A DNA stretch of 64,000 nt. Source: Ureibacillus yapensis. GTDB taxonomy: Bacteria > Bacillota > Bacilli > Bacillales_A > Planococcaceae. Location: contig NZ_QWEI01000007.1 of assembly GCF_003515775.1 (NCBI RefSeq), positions 105,683 through 169,682 of the forward strand, written 5' to 3'. The number at the start of each line of letters is the position of its first letter. Within the stretch, counting starts at the first letter, position 1. Positions 25,927 to 34,871 of the stretch are shown here, in pieces. The translations under genes were made by a program, and so were the position numbers. The notes beneath the pieces are model-generated. The model did no database searches and was not told the origin of the DNA. It saw only the letters and a list, made by a program, of their open reading frames with translations.

Positions 25927-26901
25927 TTAAATTCGATTTCCAAAGTTGAATGTATCGTCTGTAATAGGTGCAACTTTCGCTTTCGCATAGCTGGAGCCTT
26001 TTTGACTAAAAAAGTCATAGGTCGAACCTTCATTTCGAATGCCATTCATGACAATCGGGTTGACTTCCTCCTCTGGGAACATCACATCAAATCCCACGTT
26101 CATCAGGGCTTTATTGGCGTTATAGCGTACATATGACTTTACTTCAGGAGAGAGTCCCGTCTCTGCATAGACATCTTCCGTATAATTCATTTCATTTTGA
26201 TATAAATCCAGCAGCAGCTCGTAACCCCATAGTTTCAACTCATCTTTCTTTTCCTGTGAAAATTCCTTATAGAGATTTTGGGCAAAAAAGCCGACTGCTA
26301 CGCCATGAATAGACTCGTCGCGCAAGATTAACGAAATCACTTCTGCGGAGTTGCGCAAAATGCCTTGTCCACCTAGATATAGCGGATAGAAGAAGCCGGA
26401 GTAAAATAAGAACGACTCCAGCATGACAGACGCAAACATCGCCTTCCATAAGCTTTCTTTATTTCCTTCTTCAATCGCATTATAAATATCCGCAATTTTG
26501 TTTGCTTTATACTGAAGAAATTCATTTTTCTTTACCCATTCAAACAGTTCATCGATTTCCGTGTTCGTGCATAACGTTGTAAAAATATAAGAATAGGATT
26601 TTGCGTGAATGGCTTCAAAAGAGCCAAACACGGTTAACACTGCTTTTTCCTGCAAATCTGGTGTATGCGTTGCAATTTGATTCATCCCGATGTTCGTTTG
26701 GACCGTATCTAGCAGCGTAAGGCCTGCAAATACCTTTTTATAAGTGTCTTGATGTTCAAAATCCTGCCACTGTTTTACGTCTTTACTTACTGCAATTTCT
26801 TCGGGAAACCAGATCTGTTTCCATTGCTGATCCCAAAAAATTTGCGCGAGCTCACTCGTCGGTTTATTCCAGTTGACTGCCTCATAAGTTAAATTTGACA
26901 T
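25927..26901 (-). CDS. nrdF: Class Ib ribonucleotide reductase small subunit NrdF
   Basis: 324 residues. It holds the dimetal-tyrosyl cofactor that generates the radical used by NrdE. Metal-ligand helices are visible: WQDFEHQDTYKKVF, FGSFEAIHAKSYSYIF (Glu, His), FASVMLESFLFYSGFF (Glu) and LILRDESIHGVAVGFF (Glu, His). Start at ATG 26901 has AGAGGAG 8 nt upstream; it overlaps the 3' end of nrdE. Last gene of nrdHIEF. Confidence 0.95.
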   Translation of the reverse strand: MSNLTYEAVNWNKPTSELAQIFWDQQWKQIWFPEEIAVSKDVKQWQDFEHQDTYKKVFAGLTLLDTVQTNIGMNQIATHTPDLQEKAVLTVFGSFEAIHAKSYSYIFTTLCTNTEIDELFEWVKKNEFLQYKANKIADIYNAIEEGNKESLWKAMFASVMLESFLFYSGFFYPLYLGGQGILRNSAEVISLILRDESIHGVAVGFFAQNLYKEFSQEKKDELKLWGYELLLDLYQNEMNYTEDVYAETGLSPEVKSYVRYNANKALMNVGFDVMFPEEEVNPIVMNGIRNEGSTYDFFSQKGSSYAKAKVAPITDDTFNFGNRI

Positions 26902-29308
26902 GCTACACACTCCTCTAATGTTTGTAAACGTTGGCGCACATAGTAAACCGACTTAATGCCGCGCATCCAGGCGTAGATGTAGATTTTCGCAAGTTGTTCG
27001 GTTGTCCAGGCATCGGTTACATAAAGTGTCATCGATATCCCTTGATCGACATGTTTTTGGGCGGCAGCGTACAGATCGATCAAATCATAGGAATTGACGT
27101 CATATGCTTCGACATAAAGGTGTGCGTTGTCATTATTTAAATGAGGCATTGGGTAAATGGTACGGCTATCGGCATAGTCGCGCACTTCTACGCGCTCCGT
27201 GCATGGTGCGATGGAAGCCGTGCAGCTCCGAATGTAAGAAATACTCCAATTTGTTACTCTCCCAATTAGGAGGGATAGGTCATTTCTGTTCTGCCTATCT
27301 CTTTAAGTTTCCCTAAAGTGCAGACTGTATCATAAACTTATTAGACATAGTTGGCTAGTAAGTTTCTTCCCACGTCAGTCGTTGAACCTTTATCTTTTAA
27401 AGATACTTGGCTGCGGATCGCCCAATCCTTATCTCTTTTACTATACCGTTGTAGTTAGCAACGCCCTTATCTATGTCTCCATGATAAGTTAGTGTATAAG
27501 GCTCTAAGGGCTTCCCCGTCAATTCGAGAAGTTTGCTTTATTTATCACTAAATAAAGGGGCAATTGTTTTTACCCGTTGGAGCAACGGCCAATCTATAGC
27601 TATGGAACAAACCGTACTTTTTCACATTCTCCGCCAACTCTTTCCACATCGCCGCCGTTATGATGGGAACATTTCCAAGTGCTTGTAAAACTTCAGGAAG
27701 AAGCTCTTTTTCTTCTTTATTAATATAAGACTCAAAGTAATTCCCGTTTGCATATTCGCTTTGTTCAAATTGATAAAAAGTCTCCCCACGTTCTTTTGCA
27801 ATTTCCATGGAACTTTTCAGCGAATAGTAGTTTAATGCTTCCATAAAATGATCGATAAATTCAATTGATTCTTTTGAGCCATATAGGATTCCTTGTGTCA
27901 CTAAATGGCCGTGCAAGTTCATGACCCCAAGACCTACCGAATGCATCAATTTATTAGCCTTGGCAACAGATGGCACATTTTTGATATGGGTCATCTGCGA
28001 GACATTTGTTAATAGTCGCATTGCCGTATCAACCAAATTCCCAAAATCCTCTACCTTGCTGACAGCATGGATATCAATGGACCCCAAATTACAGGAAACA
28101 TCCAGCCCGTATTCATTCGGTTCATCTTGGTCGGTAATGACACTGGTCTCCTGCATCTGCAGTATTTCTGTGCAGAGATTCGACATTTTCACTCGGCCAA
28201 TATCTTTCAACGGATGAACTTCATTCACATTATCATCGAAAATCTCAAATGGATAGCCTGATTCGAATTGCGCTTTCTTTACTTCTGTATAGAGTTTGCG
28301 CGCATTTAATCGCTTGATTTTTCGAATGTTCGGGTTATCCAATAGCTCATAATACATGTCGGTAATCGAGATTTCGGACATTCTTTTCCCATATTCTTTA
28401 TAAATATCATACGGACTGAAGAGCACAATGTCCTTATCGCGTTTCATTAATTCAAAGAAGATGCTCGGGATGATAATGCCCGTCGATAACGTAGCCAGTC
28501 GGATTTTGTCGTCTGCGTTCGGCTTTTTGGAGGAAATGAAGTTTTCGATATCCGCGTGGAAAATATTTAAATAGACAACTCCCGAACCATTACGCTGGCC
28601 TAACTGATTCGAATAAGAGAACGAATTTTCCAACAATTTAGCAACTGGAATGACCCCACTTGCACGATTGAGTATTTCTTTGATGGGATCTCCCAATGGA
28701 CGCAAATCCGTAAGATTGACACCGACTCCTCCGCCTAAACGCGAAAGTTCCAAACAATAGCCGATATTTTCCGCGATACTGTTCATTGAATCATCCATTG
28801 TTAATTTAAAGCAGCTGACGAGCTCGCCGCGTGCCTTTTTCCCGCTGTTCAAAGCAGTAGGTGTTGCTGGCTGGTAAGCCTCCATCATCGCTTCAACAGC
28901 ACGTTCTGCAAGCGCCGCATCTCCTTGCGCCAAATACAGCGCGATAATCACGATGCGATCTTCATATTTTTCAAGAATCTCTTTTCCATCTCTGCTTTTC
29001 ATCGCATAACTATCATAAAACTTACTTGCACTCATAAATGAAGGGAAACGGAAATGATAATCATACGCTTTTTTATATAACGATTTGATAAATTCCAAAT
29101 CGTAGAGCTCGATAAATTCTTTCTCGTAATACCCTTCCTCCACTAAATAGCGTATCTTTTCTTCGATATCGATAAAGTAGCGCAAACGTACGTTGACATC
29201 TTCCAAAAAGTAACGGCGTGTTGCTTCGCGGTCCTTTTCCAACTCCAATTGTCCCGTTGTACTATAACGATTCAACACATCGTTATTTAATTTCAAATAC
29301 GTTTTCAT
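26889..29308 (-). CDS. nrdE: Class Ib ribonucleotide reductase large subunit NrdE, interrupted by a group I intron
   Basis: The gene is in two exons: 29308-27572 and 27245-26889; the 326 nt between are an intron. Joined, the product is about 697 residues, the usual NrdE length, and the junction restores APTG-SISYIRSCTASIAPCTERVEVRDY, matching the conserved APTxSISY block. Without splicing, exon 1 would end seven codons into the intron. Active-site blocks seen: GELVSCFKLTMDDS, ELSRLGGGVGVN, RNGSGVVYLNIFH, NLCTEI and the C-terminal redox CVACQI. The start at 29308 (MKTYLKLNND) has GAGGG upstream and overlaps nrdI; a longer frame to 29539 only traverses nrdI. NrdE reduces ribonucleoside diphosphates. 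Confidence 0.93.
27246..27571 (-). ncRNA. Group I self-splicing intron in nrdE (326 nt, no ORF)
   Basis: The 5' exon ends in GGGT and pairs with GCCC 10 nt into the intron (P1), giving the obligatory U.G at the splice site. The intron ends in G at 27246. Core elements on the minus strand: P-like AATTGACGGGGAAGCCC (27508-27524), R-like GTTCAACGACTGACG (27373-27387; consensus GTTCAnnGACTAnA) and S-like GATACAGTC (27323-27331). There is no homing endonuclease frame, so it is probably immobile on its own. Introns at nrdE are known in SPbeta-type phages and some Bacillus species. Confidence 0.9.
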
Positions 29309-29663
29309 CCAATACCCTCGTTTCATAGAACTGTTGAATTGCTTCGTAATCTGCTTGAATACCGCGCAAATCGAGTTTGCGTACCATCGGAATTCGATAG
29401 GCATTAGCAATTTTTTCACCTGCTCCGCCAAAGACATGGTGCCCAAAGTTGCTATTGCCGCTAACGACAACCCCTTTGCACCACTGTTCGTTTTGCTCCA
29501 AAAAGCGGGCAACTTTTTCAGGGACATCACCAAAACCATCTGTATAGGTCATTAATAGATAGGGCTTGTCCAACTTCAGGCCATCTTGAATTTCAATGGC
29601 TTCTGCTTTAATTTTGGAAACAATATATCGTACATTTCCAGTTCGGCTTGCATAGGCAATCAT
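29283..29663 (-). CDS. nrdI: Ribonucleotide reductase flavodoxin NrdI
   Basis: 126 residues, flavodoxin-like. FMN-binding loop region MIAYASRTGNVRYIV, then LMTYTDGFGDVPEKV and GVVVSGNSNFGHHVFGGAGEKIA as in NrdI. It supplies the oxidant needed to assemble the Mn(III)2-tyrosyl cofactor of NrdF. Starts on ATG overlapping the nrdH stop (ATGA), and its end overlaps nrdE by 26 nt. Confidence 0.94.
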   Translation of the reverse strand: MIAYASRTGNVRYIVSKIKAEAIEIQDGLKLDKPYLLMTYTDGFGDVPEKVARFLEQNEQWCKGVVVSGNSNFGHHVFGGAGEKIANAYRIPMVRKLDLRGIQADYEAIQQFYETRVLDENVFEIK

Positions 29664-29884
29664 TGAGCAACCAGCTCGATTTTCGAGATGATTTCATTCA
29701 CATCTCCAATCAGCTGCCCTTCAAATTCAAATACAGGAACTGAAAGGAAGCCAGCGTCCAGCACCTTTTGCTTTGCTTGTTCGTCATGTTCAATATTCAC
29801 AACATCCACTTGGAGTCCCGCTCTTTGCAATTCTGATTTTACCCACATGCATTTTGGGCAAATGGTTTTTGTATATAATTTCAT
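29660..29884 (-). CDS. nrdH: Glutaredoxin-like NrdH-type redoxin
   Basis: 74 residues from MKLYTKTICPKC. The redox motif is CPKC, with the conserved cis-Pro strand SVPVFEF and GDVNEI after it. It reduces NrdE with electrons from thioredoxin reductase. Start at 29884 has GAAAGAGGG upstream; the open frame extends to 29929 without a ribosome site. First gene of the operon, about 70 nt downstream of the riboswitch-controlled terminator. Confidence 0.9.
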   Translation of the reverse strand: MKLYTKTICPKCMWVKSELQRAGLQVDVVNIEHDEQAKQKVLDAGFLSVPVFEFEGQLIGDVNEIISKIELVAQ

Positions 29885-29952
29885 AGCAATCCCTCTTTCT
29901 CTCTTATTTGCTTTTTTAATCCATACCACTTCAAAAGGAGTGTAAACAAATT

Positions 29953-29983
29953 AAAAAAGACTATCTCTTCGAAAGAGACAGTC
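29953..29983 (-). terminator. Attenuator terminator between riboswitch and nrdH
   Basis: Minus strand GACTGTCTCTT-TCGA-AGAGATAGTC followed by TTTTTT. It lies after the cobalamin riboswitch and before nrdH, the place of an expression-platform terminator. An alternative pairing exists: ATGGAAACG (29987-29995) with CGTTTCCAT (30018-30026), extendable into the terminator arm through GAGA/TCTC. Confidence 0.88.
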
Positions 29984-30055
29984 GAAATGGAAACGCTTTA
30001 AAAGAAAGGAACAGCGACGTTTCCATCTCTCAATCCCCGAAGAAATGATGTACTA

Positions 30056-30220
30056 TTTTAACAGGCAGGTCTCCTGGCTTAGCTTCTTTCTTAGATTCCC
30101 TTCCCGGGCCATAAATAGCCCAGTGGATTACGAATCCTTGTCAGCATCACAGTTGCGGGGACAGCGCCGGCATCATACCGAACTTCCCTTTTAAACTACA
30201 TATAGTAGTACCTGTTAAAA
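30056..30220 (-). ncRNA. Cobalamin (adenosylcobalamin) riboswitch upstream of nrdHIEF
   Basis: Minus strand carries the B12-box landmarks in order: P1 arm AACAGGTA, GGGAAGTTCGGT, GCCGGCGCTGTCCCCGCAAC, TGTGA.GCTG, CCACTGG, GGGAAGG and AAGCCAGGAGACCTGCC, closing with CCTGTTAAAA, which pairs with the 5' arm. With the terminator at 29953-29983 it should stop nrd transcription when cobalamin is bound. Known parallel: B12 riboswitches repress B12-independent RNR genes in organisms that also own a B12-dependent class II RNR (Streptomyces nrdABS). The class II gene is not in this window. Confidence 0.93.
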
Positions 30221-30443
30221 AAAACACAACATATAGATTTGTTTACTTCAACAAGTGTAGCATGTCGCCAATATTATGTAAATGAGTAAAATCTCATTCT
30301 CGATACTAAATATATGCCATCTCAAATTTCTATTAAAAAAAGTGAGCATAGTCCGTTGGTGAGGAAGGGGGTGAGGCTTGTTCTTATTGAAAATTTTTAG
30401 CTTGGGCGTGCGGTAAACGGATGTATACTTCCATCTATTCGAC

Positions 30444-30600
30444 TGTTTTCTCTACAGTTTGCTTCTTTCGGGCATTAAGACACACTCTAAACAACTGTTT
30501 TCACTCGAGTTGCCTCCATTCGGGCGTTTAGATTCACTCTAAACGACCATTTCCTATTTCCTTTCAAGCCGATTTTCTGCGGGCATTCAGTCGCTTCTCG
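30444..30600. repeat. Imperfect 52-bp direct repeats in a 420-bp non-coding stretch
   Basis: Units start at 30444 and 30496 (TGTTTTC..., sharing TTTCGGGC/ATTCGGGC and CACTCTAAAC), with a more degenerate third at about 30548 (CATTTCC...GCGGGCATTCAG). The stretch 30221-30642 otherwise shows no ORF with a ribosome site; the nrd promoter should lie just to the right of the riboswitch. Confidence 0.55.
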
Positions 30601-30642
30601 TACGCTTCTTCGCACAAGCCCCTAGCCACTGTTCCAAAAATT

Positions 30643-30669
30643 TAAAAAAGCCCTCCATCGCAGAGGGCC
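30643..30669 (-). terminator. Terminator of the YjcZ-family gene
   Basis: Minus strand GCCCTC-tgcgatg-GAGGGC then TTTTTT, 18 nt after the stop. Confidence 0.88.
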
Positions 30670-30687
30670 CCATTTTTCTTTTTAAAA

Positions 30688-30825
30688 TTAGTAGCCGTAA
30701 CCGTCACAGCTAAAGTAGTAAGCACCAACAATAATCAAAAGAATGAATAGAACTACCAATAAAGCGAACCAAGAATTGTTGCCGCCGTAGCCGCCGCTGT
30801 ATTCCCCGCCAACATTTTTACCCAT
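30688..30825 (-). CDS. YjcZ-family sporulation protein
   Basis: 45 residues: Gly/Tyr/Asn-rich N-terminus (GGEYSGGYGGNNS), one hydrophobic helix (WFALLVVLFILLIIVGAYYF) and the tail CDGYGY. This is the YjcZ/SscA pattern of small spore-associated membrane proteins (SscA assists coat assembly and germination in B. subtilis). GAGGAGGTGTTCGGA precedes the ATG. It is a single-gene unit with its own terminator. Confidence 0.88.
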   Translation of the reverse strand: MGKNVGGEYSGGYGGNNSWFALLVVLFILLIIVGAYYFSCDGYGY

Positions 30826-30950
30826 TCCGAACACCTCCTCATTTTCAACTCAGTACAATATATGCGTTGGAGAGTCGGTGTTCTGGACGAATGTATTGGT
30901 GCATATGCCTATTTTCGGGCGAAGGTCCTCCAAAAAGCTTGAGGCTCATG

Positions 30951-31400
30951 CTATTTCAGAAAATACTCCATATAAATATCATTTTCGGAAAAGCCATATT
31001 TTTTGTAGACGGGTTTGCCCATTTCGGATGAGATTAAAAAAAGATGGTATACATTACGTTGGCGCGCTTCTTCTATGCAAAGGTTCAATAATTTTTTGGC
31101 AAGCCCCTGTTTTCTGTAATTCGGATGCGTATACATGTTTAAAATATATCCTCTTCGTCCTGAAGGGTTTTGGAAGCTTGGCGGAAATGAAATAAATTGA
31201 ACTCCTCCCGTAGCCATTACTGTATCCCCGTCTTCCACTAGCCATTGAACCAGCAAATCATCTGACAGCTGCTTAGTGAAAAAACCTTTTAACTCGTCTT
31301 TTATCGTGTTTGAAGAATCTTGTCCCTCATCAATTAACAGCTGTTCCCGCAAAGAAATCAACACTTCCAAATCATCCACAGTCGCTACTCGAAAATCCAT
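30951..31400 (-). CDS. GNAT-family N-acetyltransferase
   Basis: 149 residues. The acetyl-CoA-binding motif A is RGYILNMYTHPNYRKQGLAKKLL (the R/QxxGxG/A part reads RKQGLA), and the end KPVYKKYGFSENDIYMEYFL is the usual beta-helix-beta finish. Substrate unknown (small molecule or N-terminal amine). GGGGGTTAGGAAC precedes the ATG. No operon partner. Confidence 0.88.
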   Translation of the reverse strand: MDFRVATVDDLEVLISLREQLLIDEGQDSSNTIKDELKGFFTKQLSDDLLVQWLVEDGDTVMATGGVQFISFPPSFQNPSGRRGYILNMYTHPNYRKQGLAKKLLNLCIEEARQRNVYHLFLISSEMGKPVYKKYGFSENDIYMEYFLK

Positions 31401-31443
31401 GTTCCTAACCCCCTTATTTTTACCATATCATCGGTACCAAAAT

Positions 31444-31469
31444 AAAAACACCCCCTCAGGAGTGTTTTT
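31444..31469 (-). terminator. Terminator after the OsmC-family gene
   Basis: Minus strand AAAAACACTCC-tgagg-GGGTGTTTTT, A/T-flanked palindrome immediately downstream of the stop. Confidence 0.7.
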
Positions 31470-31475
31470 AACTGG

Positions 31476-31901
31476 TTATTCCTCGGCTTGGATTTCTTCG
31501 CCGTTTAGAATTAATTTATGGGTGATTTCCGCTTTTAGAGATGCTGAAACTGCACAATATTTTTCCTCGCCCAGCTTAATGGCGCGCCACACCTTTTTCG
31601 GTGAGATCTCTCCGTCTACTTTAAACGTTAGAGTAGCAGCTGTAAAGGCTGTTGGCATTTCTTCACGTCGCACGCCATCGACCGTAATTTCAATATTTTC
31701 AATAACATCTAAATGAGGTTTTAAAATCATCGTAATGTCAATGCCGATACAGCCTGCAAGTGAAGCGAGAAGCATTTCGGTTGGTGTCGCTGCTTTTCCT
31801 TCTCCTCCATAGTTCGCTGTTGCATCCATTGCCATTGTATATCCTGTAGGCCCTACTGCTTCAAAGGCACGTCCACCTTGCCATTTTGCTTTAACTTGCA
31901 T
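31476..31901 (-). CDS. OsmC/Ohr-family peroxidase-like protein (YhfA type)
   Basis: 141 residues. The first Cys lies in LLASLAGCIGIDI and the second in EEKYCAVSASL, the two redox cysteines of the family. OsmC proteins reduce organic hydroperoxides; the YhfA subgroup is less well defined. GAAAGGAAATGATAAT precedes the ATG at 31901, and the gene is 55 nt downstream of the amino-acid ABC ATPase, so read-through is possible. Confidence 0.87.
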   Translation of the reverse strand: MQVKAKWQGGRAFEAVGPTGYTMAMDATANYGGEGKAATPTEMLLASLAGCIGIDITMILKPHLDVIENIEITVDGVRREEMPTAFTAATLTFKVDGEISPKKVWRAIKLGEEKYCAVSASLKAEITHKLILNGEEIQAEE

Positions 31902-31956
31902 ATTATCATTTCCTTTCTTCGCATACGAAGTGTCCCAAACTCACTACTTCGTAACC

Positions 31957-32709
31957 TTAAAACTCGGATACTTTCTGCAAGAACTTTTGGGCTCTTTCTG
32001 TTTGTGGATTCTTGAAAAATGCCTGCGGTTCTGCATCTTCCACAATAAATCCGTCCGCCATGAACAAAATACGGTCCGCTACTTCTTCGGCAAACTTCAT
32101 TTCATGCGTCACGATTACCATGGTCATGCCATCTTCCGCAAGGCTCTTCATGACTTTCAATACTTCTCCCACCAGTTCCGGATCCAATGCGGAAGTCGGC
32201 TCATCGAATAGCATGAGTTTAGGTTCCATCGCCAGTGCTCTTGCAATGGCCACACGCTGCTGCTGGCCTCCCGACAGCTGGGAAGGATAGGCATTTTCTT
32301 TTTCCGCCAGCCCTACTTTTGCAAGCAAGCTCGAGGCAATTTGGTAAGCGGGCTCATTGCTCATTTTTTTTACAACCAGCAGAGCCTCCATCACGTTTTC
32401 TGCTACCGTTTTATGCGGATATAAGTTAAATTGCTGAAAAACCATGCCCGTTTCCTGGCGAATGGCGTGAATTTCTTTTTTAAGAGCTTTAGGGGATGTG
32501 TTTGCATGAATTTCATGTCCATTTACACTAATGGATCCTTCCGTAATCGTCTCCAATCCATTAATGCAGCGTAAAAAAGTACTTTTACCCGAACCACTCG
32601 GACCGATGACCGCGACGACTTGATGTGCCGGAATGGAGAGTGAAATATCCTTCAAGACTTCATTATCCCCAAATTTTTTATAAACTTGTTTCATTTCAAT
32701 CATACTCAT
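31957..32709 (-). CDS. Polar amino acid ABC transporter ATPase
   Basis: 250 residues, GlnQ/HisP type. Walker [11 protein letters not shown]-loop [12 protein letters not shown], signature LSGGQQQR, Walker [13 protein letters not shown], switch [13 protein letters not shown]. It powers the permease encoded 11 nt upstream. GGGAGGCAACA precedes the ATG. Part of the TetR-SBP-permease-ATPase unit. Confidence 0.92.
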   Translation of the reverse strand: MSMIEMKQVYKKFGDNEVLKDISLSIPAHQVVAVIGPSGSGKSTFLRCINGLETITEGSISVNGHEIHANTSPKALKKEIHAIRQETGMVFQQFNLYPHKTVAENVMEALLVVKKMSNEPAYQIASSLLAKVGLAEKENAYPSQLSGGQQQRVAIARALAMEPKLMLFDEPTSALDPELVGEVLKVMKSLAEDGMTMVIVTHEMKFAEEVADRILFMADGFIVEDAEPQAFFKNPQTERAQKFLQKVSEF

Positions 32710-32720
32710 TGTTGCCTCCC

Positions 32721-33362
32721 TTAGTATACAGACAACCGTTTTTCAACTCTGTGCAAAGCAAATGTGAACATTGTACTCATCATCCAATACATAGCGGCAA
32801 TCGCCAAATAAAACGGCATATACACGTAATATTGAGAGATTAACAATTCAGCTGAACGCATTAGCTCCGTCACCGCAATAACCGAAACAAGGGATGTTTC
32901 TTTTAACATGCCCACAAATGTATTCCCAAGCGGAGGGATTGCATAACGAACTGCCTGCGGGACGATGATACGGCGCATTGCCTGTCTTTCTGTCATTCCT
33001 GTAGCCAGTGCAGCTTCAACTTGCCCTTTTGGAACGGATTCAATTGCCCCGCGAAAGGCCTCCGAGACATAAGCACCTATATTGATGCTGAGGGCAATAT
33101 AGGCGGCAGTCAATGGACCAAACTCGATGCCGTAATCCACCAACCCATAATAAACAATGACAATTTGTACAAGTGGAGGAGTTCCACGAATGATGGATAC
33201 ATAGCCCCGCGCAATGCTACGCAGAACGCGATTGCCCCTAATGCGGGCAATCGCTGTAAGCAATCCGATGATCAAACCGAAGAACATAGACACCACTGTA
33301 ATAAGTAAAGTATAGTAAGCCCCTCTTAATAAGAAAGGAAGGTTTTCAATAACGATTTGCAT
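32721..33362 (-). CDS. Polar amino acid ABC transporter permease
   Basis: 213 residues, His/Glu/Gln-type permease family with five helices. The coupling loop is [32 protein letters not shown], and a [15 protein letters not shown] block is present as in GlnP/TcyB. A single permease gene implies a homodimer. 17 nt downstream of the binding protein gene. Confidence 0.92.
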   Translation of the reverse strand: MQIVIENLPFLLRGAYYTLLITVVSMFFGLIIGLLTAIARIRGNRVLRSIARGYVSIIRGTPPLVQIVIVYYGLVDYGIEFGPLTAAYIALSINIGAYVSEAFRGAIESVPKGQVEAALATGMTERQAMRRIIVPQAVRYAIPPLGNTFVGMLKETSLVSVIAVTELMRSAELLISQYYVYMPFYLAIAAMYWMMSTMFTFALHRVEKRLSVY

Positions 33363-33379
33363 TATAGTGTCCTACTTTC

Positions 33380-34204
33380 TTACTCTGTTGGTGGTGCTTC
33401 ATCAAACCACTTTACAAAGATTTCTTCATATGTGCCGTCTTGCTTCATTTCATTCAGGGCTGCATTTAATGCTTCCACAAGCTCCGTATTTCCTTTTTTC
33501 ACAGCCACCGCGGCCTGATCGGACTTAACAGGTTCTCCAACAGCTTTTACTTTATAGCCATTCTCTTCAACAATCGGTTTTAAAGCATAGACATTGTTGA
33601 TTGTTGCGTCGATACGTCCGGCATCCAAGTCTTTTAATGTGGTAATTACATCGTCATACGTATTTAATTTAAACTTTCCTACTTCAGGCATTAAAACATT
33701 GCGCAAAAATGCTTCGTCGTTCGTTCCCATTACAGCCCCAATTGTGCGCCCTTTAAAGTCCTCGACGGATTGAATGTCATTATTCGATTCAGTGACAATC
33801 ACTTTTACTTCGTTCGTAATATAGGGTTCCGTGAAGTCAATTTGTTTTTGGCGATCTTCCGTTATGGTTACTTGGCTCACTAAAATATCAAATTTATCTT
33901 TTTGCAACCCGGGGATTAAACCTGAGAAATCTTGGGCAACAAATTCTGCTTCCACGTCAAGACGTTCTGCCAATTCCTTTGCAATATCGACATCAAAGCC
34001 TACGTACTCCTTGTTTTTATCCATAAAGTTATAAGGTGCATATGTCCCCATAATCCCTACTGTCATTGTTCCTTCTTCTTGTATTTGTTCCAGGGCATTC
34101 GAAGGCTGTTCTTCTGTTTGATTGGCATTATCGTTGCCTCCGCAAGCGGCTAAAGCCAATGATGATAAGGCAATAAGCGAAACTAGCCAGTTTGATTTTT
34201 TCAT
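33380..34204 (-). CDS. Amino acid-binding lipoprotein of the ABC importer
   Basis: 274 residues with signal peptide and lipobox (LIALSSLALAAC|GG). The mature protein has the family-3 solute-binding features GFDVDIAKELAERL, FDILVSQVTITEDRQKQIDFTEPY and a switch near IGAVMGTNDEAFL. The substrate is a polar amino acid or cystine-like compound; the exact ligand cannot be read from sequence. GGAGGAAAACAAC precedes the ATG. It follows the TetR gene by 17 nt. Confidence 0.92.
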   Translation of the reverse strand: MKKSNWLVSLIALSSLALAACGGNDNANQTEEQPSNALEQIQEEGTMTVGIMGTYAPYNFMDKNKEYVGFDVDIAKELAERLDVEAEFVAQDFSGLIPGLQKDKFDILVSQVTITEDRQKQIDFTEPYITNEVKVIVTESNNDIQSVEDFKGRTIGAVMGTNDEAFLRNVLMPEVGKFKLNTYDDVITTLKDLDAGRIDATINNVYALKPIVEENGYKVKAVGEPVKSDQAAVAVKKGNTELVEALNAALNEMKQDGTYEEIFVKWFDEAPPTE

Positions 34205-34221
34205 GTTGTTTTCCTCCTGTA

Positions 34222-34836
34222 TTAGACACCGAATATCCCGAAGAATTCAAAGTGTACCGTTTCTGAAATAATTTGTTTGAGTGTTTTTTGCTGCAACGTT
34301 TCATTTGAAGAAAATAACCAGCGTGACAATACTCCTTCAAGAAGACTCATGATAAAGATGGATTGCATGGCAGGGTCGATATTTTCCTCGATCATGTTTA
34401 AATCTTGTGCTTGCTTTATATTATTAGCAAAAGATTTTTCCATATCCGTTTTTATTGCATCAACTTTTTCTTGCAAGGCTCGTTGTGAATGTATGCCTTT
34501 TAATATGATTTGCATTAAAAATGGATTTTTTTCAGCAAATTGAAAGATATGCGTGAAAATACTGATGGTTGACCTTTCGGAATCTTTTACATCAACTTTT
34601 GTCGTTCGGAAACCTTGGCTGATTGCCTCGAGAATTTTCAGTTTTCCTTCTTCCAATACCTCCAGGCAAATCGATTCCTTGCTTTCAAAATACCAATAGA
34701 ATGTCCCTTGAGACACACCAGCTTTTGAAACAATCTCCGATATTTTTGTATTTTCATAACCTTTCGTCGCGAAAAGTTCCAATGTAATTTCAATCAACTG
34801 CCGCTTTCTTTCTTGCCTTCGTTCATCGGTTTGCAT
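34222..34836 (-). CDS. TetR-family regulator of the amino acid ABC operon
   Basis: About 205 residues. N-terminal HTH: RQLIEITLELFATKGYENTKISEIVSKAGVSQGTFYWYFESKE, the QGTFYWYF form typical of YfiR/FadR-like TetR proteins. The C-terminal ligand domain is diverse. Start at 34836 has AAGGAG 10 nt upstream; the ATG at 34863 lies inside the operator palindrome and has no ribosome site. It is the first gene of an operon with the three ABC genes, and the 22-bp palindrome directly upstream suggests autoregulation of the whole unit. Confidence 0.88.
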   Translation of the reverse strand: MQTDERRQERKRQLIEITLELFATKGYENTKISEIVSKAGVSQGTFYWYFESKESICLEVLEEGKLKILEAISQGFRTTKVDVKDSERSTISIFTHIFQFAEKNPFLMQIILKGIHSQRALQEKVDAIKTDMEKSFANNIKQAQDLNMIEENIDPAMQSIFIMSLLEGVLSRWLFSSNETLQQKTLKQIISETVHFEFFGIFGV

Positions 34837-34849
34837 CACAAACACTCTC

Positions 34850-34871
34850 CTTGACTGACTCATCAGTTAAG
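34850..34871. promoter_or_regulatory. Palindromic operator candidate for the TetR regulator
   Basis: CTTGACTGA-CTCA-TCAGTTAAG: 9-bp arms with one mismatch and a 4-bp spacer, just upstream of the ribosome site of the TetR gene. Confidence 0.65.

Noticed and set aside
27300..27571. nrdE as a frameshifted pseudogene
   Set aside because: The interruption has group I intron core motifs and joining the predicted splice sites restores the conserved reading frame, so an intron explains it better.
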